Assembly: GCA_030374765.1 (NCBI GenBank)
Contig: JARGXX010000080.1
Location: 1,116,001-1,180,000 of the forward strand
Reading direction: 5' to 3'
DNA length: 64,000 bases
Origin: Agarophyton chilense
Taxonomy: Eukaryota; Rhodophyta; Florideophyceae; Gracilariales; Gracilariaceae
Below are positions 33,991 to 42,082 of the stretch, one piece after another. How positions within the stretch are numbered: position 1 is the stretch's first letter; each line of letters begins with the position of its first letter. Position numbers and translations under genes: made by a program. The notes below the pieces were generated by a model. That model ran no database searches. It saw only the letters and a program-made list of their open reading frames with translations, and was not told where the DNA came from.

Positions 33991-35316
33991 GTTCTGCCGG
34001 GCACGGAGAGTATCCCCCTCAGCCTGGGCGTACTGAACCAGTTCCAAGTAGGTCAGCTTGCGCTTCTCTTCCCGATGTCGGGAAACCAATGCCCTTATCG
34101 AGGGGTCCAAACCATCCACAAACATGGTGCATCTCTCTTAGACGGGGAATACATTCCCGCATCGGTGAAACGCTTTATTCAAGCGAGTTGAATACACCGT
34201 TTCGGTTTCCATCGGCTTCTGCCGCGTATCCCTTAATGCGAGGATTGCTTCCTGAATCGCATTTCCAGTAGCGTATGACCTCAAGAGGTACTGCACCGCT
34301 TCGGGCCAGCACGTGACTCCCCCTTCCGAGGCTCGGGATGATCCACGGACGGAGTTGAACTGGTCTTCAGCCATCCCCTTTAAGAAATAGGGTAATGCAA
34401 GATACGCTTGCGCTTCACTCATACCGAGGATGTCAGCCTCCTGGACGAACCTCGCAAGGAAATCGAGCACCAGAATTGGGTCTGTTCCTGTGAACTCCCT
34501 CTTCTGTAGGGTGATGCTCAGCCTTTTGATGTAGTCCTTGACCTTACCCGTTCCGCGGGATGTTCGATCTCCCGAAGGGTTATCCAACCGGTAATAGCGG
34601 TACGATAGCAGCTTCCGATAGAGAGGATTCGTCGGCTTCAGCTCCCTTAATCCAAGGTGTTTCCTACCCTTCTTCCGGGTACGGATTGCCCCTTGAGAGG
34701 TGTAAGTAGCCTTCGACCGAGTCGCCCGGGATGACCGGCGTCCATCTTCACTATCCGAAGATTCGGAGGACGAACTCGATGACGAGCGATTGGGATCGGA
34801 ATCCGATAAATCCTCTTGGAGGTGAACCCTCTTCTTGGACTTGCGGCGGTCCCGTTTAGCGGAGCGGTGTTCTTCGTCTTCCGAAACGTCGGGTTTATCC
34901 TTCGAGGCTTCTGTGTCTCCGTCCATACGGATAATGGCCTCGAGGGTGTCCAGCCGAGCTCGGAAGCGTTCCGCTTGCACGCGGTGTTCCTCCACCTTGC
35001 GGCGGAGGGTAGTAACCTCCTGAAGGAGCTCGACGTGAGCCGCGTTGGCGATATCGATTCGAGTCTCCAGGCGCTGTAATTCAGGGTCGGCCCGACTTCG
35101 GGGTGCTGCTGAGGGGGTCTCCACCACTGGAGCTGGGCCCACAGCCACGACCTCTCGAGGACCTGAAACCACTGAGGGTGCTCTCCGAGTGTCCGGATCG
35201 ATACCGGAATCGTTCCGATCTTCGGGAATTGAGCTCCTCGACCTAGGCGGGGCCGGGGGCACTGAATTCGCTTGACCGTTCGATCCAGTCCTGGAACCAC
35301 GGGTAGGCGGCGACAT
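33991..35316 (-). pseudogene. gag capsid part, family A copy 1 (deleted, nonsense)
   Basis: ATG at 35316 (MSPPTRGSRTG). It has a Ser/Pro/Arg-rich N-terminal region, a coiled-coil-like segment, an acidic/Ser-rich linker and a capsid-like C-terminal half (VQYLLRSYATGNAIQEAILAL). Compared with copy 2 it lacks 40 residues of the coiled coil: a 120-bp in-frame loss between two GTGGAGGA repeats. It has a private TAA at 34138-34140 in place of a Tyr codon. Gag normally builds the cytoplasmic virus-like particle. Confidence 0.85.
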
Positions 35317-35520
35317 GCTGCAGACACGACACCGACGATTCGGGGTAACGATGAAATTCCATCACGAGATTCCCGGAGACCGGATGACGTAACACAAAAC
35401 AAAAATAAAAACCAATTCCACCCTTTCCAAAGAGGACCACTACAACAAATCTTCACGACGGTGCTTCCTCTTCCAAGAGATATTCCAACACGCGGATGAC
35501 CAACCCAAAAGTTCGAGAAC

Positions 35521-35541
35521 GGATTCTAAGTCGGGAGACCA
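35521..35541 (-). other. primer binding site, family A copy 1
   Basis: Two bases after the 5' LTR end the minus strand reads TGGTCTCCCGACTTAGAA. The initial TGG pairs with the CCA tail of a tRNA as usual for an LTR element. I cannot assign the tRNA; it does not fit initiator Met or the tRNA-Ser in this window. Confidence 0.6.
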
Positions 35542-35543
35542 CT

Positions 35544-36466
35544 TGTGGAGCAAAACCCGGCGACGGGAAGTGCTCTCAAGGTGTTCGAAGCCTTGCTCCC
35601 TGGGGGAGGCAGACTCAGAGACAGAGCCCTCCGTTCCACCCGTAGTGTGGGGTGTAACTCCCACGGAGGATTCCGGCAGTACCGACGGAGGTGAGGGGTA
35701 GAAACCGTTGGGTCGGGAATGGGTCTGGGGATCCCAAAGAATAGGGGAAAATCCGGCGAAGAGGAAAAACGGGGCGAGGGTCGGGCACTAACAGGCACCG
35801 GACCCGAGAACCAAAAAAGGGGCGAAACAACAAAAGAAACCCAGTACAGGGGCGAAAACCTGTCCTCGAAAGGAAACACAAAAAGCACGCAACAAGTAAG
35901 CAGAACCCCCACGGGGTATCGTGCACGCAGGTCGTCTGAGCGGTCCCAAGGGGGTGGTTGCACGGAACCCAAACGTCGGCACTCTCCAAGTGGAGTCGTG
36001 TCCATACGCAGGCGTTGCTAACCAGAGCCCGTTCCGGGTTGTAAGGCCGAAACGATGGCGACGAAGAACCTCTAAAGGTATCGAAGACCAACCTTCGTTC
36101 CCATTTACTCTGAGCTTCGGACTGTCAGTTCTCGTCTCCCTAAGTAGGGCCCACTAACTAAACTCTACTAATTACAGTAGTGCACACCTGCTCAGGGCCA
36201 TACACGTGGAGATCCCACTGTCAGGGCCCAAAAGTCCAACGTTCTAACAAATATCCGAAAATCGGTGCCAAAGATAAGCCACGTGTATCACGGGGCCAAT
36301 CCAACCATGGGCCATCCGAATCTTCCCTTCATAGGCGAACTCTAACCAGAAAACAGTGCCACCTCAGCACACCTTAGAGGGGATCATAGTCATAACCCTC
36401 GGAGGGTTCAACCCTCATTCTATGAGTTGCATCTTCAAGTATCCCCTGACTGGGCGTTGCTCTACA
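35544..36466 (-). repeat. family A copy 1, 5' LTR
   Basis: TGTAGAGCAACG at 36466 to CTCCACA at 35544 on minus, 923 bp. It differs from its partner by few substitutions and a small indel, so insertion was recent. Long open frames cross it but lack ATG. Confidence 0.93.
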
Positions 36467-36790
36467 GGAACAATCTACGGGCAACGTCTAACGTCAAAAA
36501 ACTGGATCAGCAAAAGACTTGGCTTCTCTCTCACTGCCATTCTTTATTCCTCACTTGGGATGGATTTTTATATCAATGTGCTCGGGCCCATTGGCATGAA
36601 CTGCTATTATCAGCGCCAAGGCATGAGCAGCAGCTCATGCCTGGGCGCTGACAATGTCAACCGGCGCTATGGCCCATTTAAGCTTGCATTGGTCAAGGCG
36701 GCGTGATTTAGGCAAATCTTTGTAATGCAGTGGAGCACTATGAAAGTACTCTACGTACTGTATCCACTTTCGATTACAACTGTACTGTTA
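36467..36790. other. spacer between head-to-head elements, with long hairpin
   Basis: Unassigned sequence between the target duplication of copy 1 and the Tc1 end. Its main feature is a near-perfect inverted repeat at 36610-36651: 19-bp arms (TCAGCGCCAAGGCATGAGC and its complement with one mismatch) and an AGCA loop. Confidence 0.7.
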
Positions 36791-36858
36791 AGTCTGTTTC
36801 AAAAACATATCCCTCGTGCAAATTTTCCGAAAATCAACGTTTTGGCTGCAGTACAATT

Positions 36859-37771
36859 GGTAGAGCAACGCCCAGTCAGGGGATACTTGAAGATGCAACT
36901 CATAGAATGAGGACTGAACCCTCCGAGGGTTATGATTATGATCCCCTCTAAGGTGTGCTGAGGTGGCACTGTTTTCTGGTTATATTTTGCCTATAAGGGA
37001 AGATTCGGATGGCCCATGGTTGGATTGGCTCCGTGATACACGTGGCTTAATTTTGGCACCGAATTTCGGATATTTGTTAGAACGTTGGATTTTTGGGCCC
37101 TGGCAGTGGGATCTCCACGTGTATGGCCCTGAGCAGGTGTGCACTACTGTAGAGTTTAGTTAGTGGGCCCTACTTAGGGAGGCGAGATCTGACAGTCCGA
37201 GCTCAGAGTAAATGACAACCAAGGTTGGTCTTCGATACCTTTAGAGGTTCTTCGTCGCCATCGTTTCGGCCTTACAACCCGGAACGGGCTCTGGTTAGCA
37301 ACGCCTGCGTAGGGACACGACTCCACTTGGAGAGTGCCCACGTTTGGGTTCCGTGCAACCACCCCCTTGGGACCGCTCAGACGACCTGCGTGCACGATAC
37401 CCCGTGGGGGTTCTGCTTACTTGTTGCGTGCTTTTTGTGTTTCCTTTCGAGGACAGGTTTTCGCCCCTGTGTTGGGTTTCTTTTGTTGTTTCGCCCCTTT
37501 TCTGGTTCTCGGGTCCGGTGCCTGTTAGTGCCCGACCCTCGCCCCGTTTTTCCTCTTCGCCGGATTTTCCCCCATTCTTTGGGATACCCATACCCATTCC
37601 CGATCCACGGTTTCTACCCCTCACCTCTGTCCGTACTGCCAGAATCCCCCGTGGGAGTTACACCCCACACTACGGGTGGAACGGAGGGCTCTGTCTCTGA
37701 GACTGCCTCCCCCAGGGAGCAAGGCTTCGAACACCTTGAGAGCACTTCCAGTCGCCGGGTTTCGCTCCACA
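36859..37771 (+). repeat. family A copy 2, 5' LTR
   Basis: Nearly identical to 47732-48644. The first base is G instead of T compared with the 3' LTR. It contains a TATA-like CTATAAGGG near 36990 and the palindrome AACCCTCCGAGGGTT near its start. It ends CTCCACA, then AG, then the primer site. Confidence 0.92.
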
Positions 37772-37773
37772 AG

Positions 37774-37794
37774 TGGTCTCCCGACTTAGAATCC
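37774..37794 (+). other. primer binding site, family A copy 2
   Basis: TGGTCTCCCGACTTAGAA two bases after the LTR end; same as copy 1. The tRNA was not identified. Confidence 0.6.
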
Positions 37795-37998
37795 GTTCTC
37801 GGACTTTTGGGTTGGTCATCCACGTGTTGGAATATCTCTTGGAAGAGGAAGCACCGTCGTGAAGATTTGTTGTAGTGGTCCCCTTTGGAAAGGGTGGAAT
37901 TGGTTCTTATTTTTGTTTTGTGTTACGTCATCCGTTCTCCGGGAATCTCGTGATCGAATTTCATCGTTACCCCGAATCGTCGGTGTCGTGTCTGCAGC

Positions 37999-39444
37999 AT
38001 GACGCCCCCTACCCGTGGTTCCAGGACTGGATCGAACCGTCAAGCGGATTCAGTGCCCCCGGCCCTGCCTAGGTCGAGGAGCTCAATTCCCGAAGATCGG
38101 AACGATTCCGGTATCGATTCGGACACTCGGAGAGCACCCTCAGTGGTTTCAGATCCTCGAGAGGTCGTGGCTGTGGGCCCAGATCCAGTGGTGGAGACCC
38201 CCTCAGCAGCACCCCGAAGTCGGGCCGACCCTGAATTACAGCGCCTGGAGACTCGAATTGATATCGCCAACGCGGCTCATATCGAGCTCCTTCAGGAAGT
38301 TACTACCCTCCGCCTCAGAGTGGAGGACGCCCAGGTGCGGGGAGTCGCCGATGACCTTCGTACCCTGAGGAGGGATGTGAACTCCCTTTTGGAAAGCTTT
38401 GGTACCCCTGGGGTCTTTATCCAGGAGTACCGGAGCCTCGTGGAGGAACACCACGTGCAAGCGGAACGCTTTCGAGCTCGACTGGACACCCTCAAGGCCA
38501 TTATCCGTATGGACGGAGACGCGGAAGCCTCGAAGGATAAACCCGACGTTTCGGAAGACGAAGAACACCGCTCCGCTAAACGGGACCGCCGCAAGTCAAA
38601 GAAGAGCCTTCACCTCCAAGAGGATTTATCGGATTCCGATCCCAATCGCTCGTCATCGAGTTCGTCCTCCGAATCTTCAGATAGTGAAGATGGACGCCGG
38701 TCATCCCGGGCGACTCGGTCGAAGGCTACTTACACCTCTCAAGGGGCAATCCGTACCCGGAAGAAGGGTAGGAAACACCTTGGATTAAGGGAGCTGAAGC
38801 CGACGAATCCTCTCTATCGGAAGCTGCTATCGTACCGCTATTACCGGTTGGATAACCCTTCGGGAGATCGAACATCCCGCGGAACGGGTAAGGTCAAGGA
38901 CTACATCAAAAGGCTGAGCATCACCCTACAGAAGAGGGAGTTCACAGGAACAGACCCAATTCTGGTGCTCGATTTCCTTTCGAGGTTTGTCCAGGAGGCT
39001 GACATCCTCGGTATGAGTGAAGCGCAAGCGTATCTTGCATTACCCTATTTCTTAAAGGGCATGGCTGAAGACCAGTTCAACTCCGTCCGTGGGTCATCCT
39101 GAGCCTTGGAAGGGGGAGTCACGTGCTGGCCCGAAGCGGTGCAGTACCTCTTGAGGTCATACGCTACTGGAAATGCGATTCAGGAAGCAATCCTTGCATT
39201 AAGAGATACGCGGCAGAAGCCGATGGAAACCGAAACGGTGTATTCAACTCGCTTGAATAAAGCGTTTCACCGATGCGGGAATGTATTCCCCGCCTACGAG
39301 AGATGCACCATGTTTGTGGATGGTTTGGACCCCTCGATAAGGGCATTGGTTTCCCGACATCGGGAAGAGAAGCGCAAGCTGACCTACTTGGAACTGGTTC
39401 AGTACGCCCAGGCTGAGGGGGATACTCTCCGTGCCCGGCAGAAC
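37999..39444 (+). pseudogene. gag capsid part, family A copy 2
   Basis: ATG at 37999 (MTPPTRGSRTG). Residues ~60-170 are Arg/Glu-rich and coiled-coil-like, including the 40 residues lost from copy 1. A Ser-rich acidic linker follows (SSSSSSESSDSEDGRRSS), then the capsid-like half. A private TGA at 39103-39105 replaces an Arg CGA codon of copy 1 (a C-to-T change). The frame then continues to ...LRARQN and a TGA at 39445-39447 shared with copy 1. Gag forms the particle in which reverse transcription occurs. Confidence 0.88.
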
Positions 39445-39447
39445 TGA

Positions 39448-40028
39448 GACAGTCGGCCGACACGTGCACTCCTCGCCGATGGAGGTAACTCGTCTTTGTC
39501 ACTCGCAGGAGGCCCTGCCCCTGTGGGGGTCAATGATAACATTCACTTCATGGGAAGTAACCCCGAATCTATGGGTACATCTGAGTTGCCGTCGACATCC
39601 GCTCCGGCTACGGATGAAGACCCTGCGCTCTATACCCACGGACGGAGGGTGCCAGCCGCATCGCTACCTTTTGCGAATACCGCTGCTCGGTTCTCTCGCC
39701 CCGGATGGAGGGATACAGCACCACGTCGCGTGGATTCACGTCCACAACCGAACCCGGCAGGGCTGATTTGCTATTTGTGTTACCTCCGTGGTCACAAAGC
39801 ACAAGACTGCACATTTCCCCTGCGGAGGGTTCGCGAATTATCGCTCAGTACGAGGCTCTGACCCCTGAGGAGAAAGCTCGAGTCCCGAGTAGGTCCTATG
39901 AGGAACAAAGGATACTCCGAGCTCACCTTGCTGACAGGGATACAGAACTTGTACCCGCGAACGGGGAACAACCGGTCCCCTTCGAGGCAGCTGCACCGAA
40001 TTCGGTGGGGTCCGCTTTGAAAAACTAA
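39448..40028 (+). pseudogene. nucleocapsid part of gag, family A copy 2 (frameshifted)
   Basis: Continues in the gag frame after the shared TGA. It carries the CCHC knuckle CYLCYLRGHKAQDC. About 15 nt later one G is missing compared with copy 1 (CTGCGGAGGGTTC against CTGCGGGAGGGCTC), shifting the frame. The remainder, to ...SALKN, is readable in the next frame up to TAA at 40026-40028. Confidence 0.82.
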
Positions 40029-40084
40029 ACTTGGGAGTCTCCCCTGCGGGAGGGGCGTCTTCTAAGCCGGAGTTGAAGACGCCC
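40020..40084 (+). promoter_or_regulatory. candidate -1 ribosomal frameshift signal, gag/pol (copy 2)
   Basis: AAA AAC (40020-40025) is followed directly by the gag TAA. One step back, the frame reads CTA AAC TTG and enters the protease-RT ORF. Seven bases after the slip sequence lies GGGAGTCTCCCC...GGGAG (40033-40052). A perfect 10-bp stem, GGGCGTCTTC/GAAGACGCCC (40053-40062 with 40075-40084), follows. AAAAAC slip sites followed by structure drive -1 frameshifting in several retroelements. The base before AAA is G, so the heptamer is not canonical. Confidence 0.5.
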
Positions 40085-42082
40085 GAGGCGCTCCAGCTTC
40101 GCTCCCCAGCTGTGACTATCCTTTCAAGGAGAACGGCTGACACCGACGTTAACTCGGGATACTTTAGTGTCCTCCGTCGCCCGTGGATACGGTCCCGTAA
40201 TCTCCGTATTCCGGATCGAGTTATGGTAATGGCCAAGCGGAATTATAAAGTATTCGCCGACTTCGGCCTGTCCAACCAGTTTATGGTTCGTCAAATATCT
40301 GTCCTGGATACAGGAGCCGCTCCTAACTTAATTCATGTGGAATTGTTACCCCCGCTGCTCCGGGTCCAAGTTCGTACCGGTCCACGTTTGGATATCGCCG
40401 ATGCGAACAACAACCCGCTACGGACACTGGGTACAATTTCCCTCATGGTGAGGTTAGGCTCCTATCTCGTCCAACTGGAGTTTATTGTATGCAAGTCACT
40501 TGCAGCACCAGTCATACTGGGTTGTGACTTTTGCGACCGCTTCGTGGAAGCCATCCGTCCTCGGAGTAGAACTGTGAAACTCGAAGACGGGTCTACGATC
40601 CCAATCGTTCGTAAACCCTTACAGGGAGCAGCGCGAACACGCGTTCCTCTCCCTGTCGCGCAGGAATCTGTGAAGAAGGACCCGGTGTCTACACGGGTAA
40701 AGGTTGCGAAGTCAGTGGCTATCCCGCCAGAAACCCAGGTTTGGGTCACAGTTGTTACCAAGCAAATTGGTGTGCATGTGGTACAACCGAACCCGTCTCT
40801 GTATACGCGGCGTCAACTAGCCCTTGCGAATGGGGTTGTCTCCGTGGAACCGGATAAACCTTTCAAGGTTTTGGTAGCCAACCTTGGAAAGACAACGCAG
40901 CATTTGGTCAAACACCAGATCCTGGGTTCTGTTCTTCCATACCCGTATGCGGTCGTACCTAAAAAGATCTCTATCGCAGAGGTCCTTGTTGTGGCGGACC
41001 GTAAGGAGGGGGAGGACACTGCCGAAATCGCGGAAGACGGTGAGCATACGACTGCAGCTCCACACGCTGAACACTTTAAACCTCAGGAGGTCACGGCCCC
41101 TATCACAGGAGCAGACCAGACGGATCCTGTTCAGGAATTGGAAAAATGGGATCTCAACCATGTACCCGCATCTCATCGGGAGAAGCTGAGGCACATGCTT
41201 CGTGAATTTACCCCCATGTGGGATGGTTCCCTTGAAACTATTGCGATTACAGAACACCGCATCGACTTGTTACCGAGCACTCAACCTATTGCCCAACACC
41301 CTTACAGGGCTGGACCGAAAGCTCGGGAAGAGGAGAAATCTCAGGTGGAGAAGATGCTTAAAGCGGGCGTAATTGAACCTGCCCAGTCGGCTTGGGCCTC
41401 ACCAGTGGTGTTAGTTCCGAAACCGGATGGATCGTGGCGTTTCTGCATCGATTACAGACGCCTGAACGAGGTAACCATTAAGGATGTGTACCCGATCCCT
41501 CGGATGGACGAATACATCGACTCCCTTGGGAGCGCTACTGTTTTCTCTACCCTTGACGCCAATTCGGGCTACTGGCAAGTCCCTATTAGGGAGGAAGATC
41601 GAGACAAAACGGCTTTCGTGTGTCATCAAGGACTTTTCCGATTCCGGAGGATGCCTTTTGGGTTGACAAATGCCCCCGCAACGTTTCAACGGGCGATAGA
41701 CATTCTGTTGGCTCCCTTCAAGTGGAGGACGTGTCTAGTGTATTTAGACGACATTATTTTCTTCTCCAACAACCTGGATGACCACCTCGAACACGTCAGG
41801 GACGTAATGAAGATACTCCGTGACGCGGGAATCACCTTGAAACTCAAGAAGTGCGAGTTTTTCACCGATTCGGTTAAGTATCTGGGTCATATCATCCGTC
41901 CCGGACAGCTTTCAATCGATGAAGTACGAGTGAAATCCTTGAAGGAAGCAAAACACCCGAAAACTCAAACGGAGTTGCGATCCTTTTTAGGTCTGTGTAA
42001 CGTGTATCGCCGATTCGTCCCGAACTTTGCGGATATTGCCACCCCCCTCAACAGGCTCCTGACGAAGGGACAACCACTTTAA
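40031..42082 (+). CDS. protease-reverse transcriptase, family A copy 2
   Basis: A 683-codon open frame, -1 relative to the end of gag. DTGA protease active site at residues 93-96, and ILGCDFCDRF downstream. The reverse transcriptase runs from about residue 390, with IDYRRLNEVTIKD, STLDANSGYWQVPI, MPFGLTNAPATFQ and the catalytic YLDD at 571-574. The connection LRSFLGLCNVYRRFVPNFADI is Ty3-like. It makes the cDNA copy of the element inside the particle. No Met start, so it is part of a polyprotein. It ends at TAA 42080-42082, which copy 1 shares but family B replaces with Lys. Confidence 0.93.
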   Translation: MGVSPAGGASSKPELKTPEALQLRSPAVTILSRRTADTDVNSGYFSVLRRPWIRSRNLRIPDRVMVMAKRNYKVFADFGLSNQFMVRQISVLDTGAAPNLIHVELLPPLLRVQVRTGPRLDIADANNNPLRTLGTISLMVRLGSYLVQLEFIVCKSLAAPVILGCDFCDRFVEAIRPRSRTVKLEDGSTIPIVRKPLQGAARTRVPLPVAQESVKKDPVSTRVKVAKSVAIPPETQVWVTVVTKQIGVHVVQPNPSLYTRRQLALANGVVSVEPDKPFKVLVANLGKTTQHLVKHQILGSVLPYPYAVVPKKISIAEVLVVADRKEGEDTAEIAEDGEHTTAAPHAEHFKPQEVTAPITGADQTDPVQELEKWDLNHVPASHREKLRHMLREFTPMWDGSLETIAITEHRIDLLPSTQPIAQHPYRAGPKAREEEKSQVEKMLKAGVIEPAQSAWASPVVLVPKPDGSWRFCIDYRRLNEVTIKDVYPIPRMDEYIDSLGSATVFSTLDANSGYWQVPIREEDRDKTAFVCHQGLFRFRRMPFGLTNAPATFQRAIDILLAPFKWRTCLVYLDDIIFFSNNLDDHLEHVRDVMKILRDAGITLKLKKCEFFTDSVKYLGHIIRPGQLSIDEVRVKSLKEAKHPKTQTELRSFLGLCNVYRRFVPNFADIATPLNRLLTKGQPL

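Larger units (their letters stand above)
26853..36466 (-). mobile_element. Ty3/gypsy chromodomain element, family A copy 1 (deleted)
   Basis: A 9,614-bp element on the minus strand with near-identical LTRs (915 and 923 bp). The perfect 5-bp target duplication GGAAC lies at 26848-26852 and 36467-36471. Order on minus: 5' LTR, primer site, gag, protease-RT, RNase H-integrase, chromodomain, polypurine tract, 3' LTR. It lacks three segments present in copy 2 (120 bp in gag, 370 bp at the pol tail, 1,683 bp in the antisense ORF). These account for essentially the whole size difference between the copies. Several private stop codons and a catalytic integrase substitution make it non-autonomous. It is head to head with copy 2, 392 bp away. 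Confidence 0.93.

Noticed and set aside
34138-35316. Strong frames on the strand opposite to gag and pol (for example 132 codons over the gag-pol junction, 181 codons over protease-RT)
   Set aside because: They are out-of-frame shadows of conserved coding sequence, change between copies, and unlike the aORF do not occupy a region free of sense genes.
37225-37875. Long open frame (216 codons) inside the family A LTR, also open in the other three LTRs
   Set aside because: It has no ATG in frame, changes length and C-terminus between LTR copies through small indels, and has low-complexity composition; more likely a by-product of few stops in GC-rich DNA.
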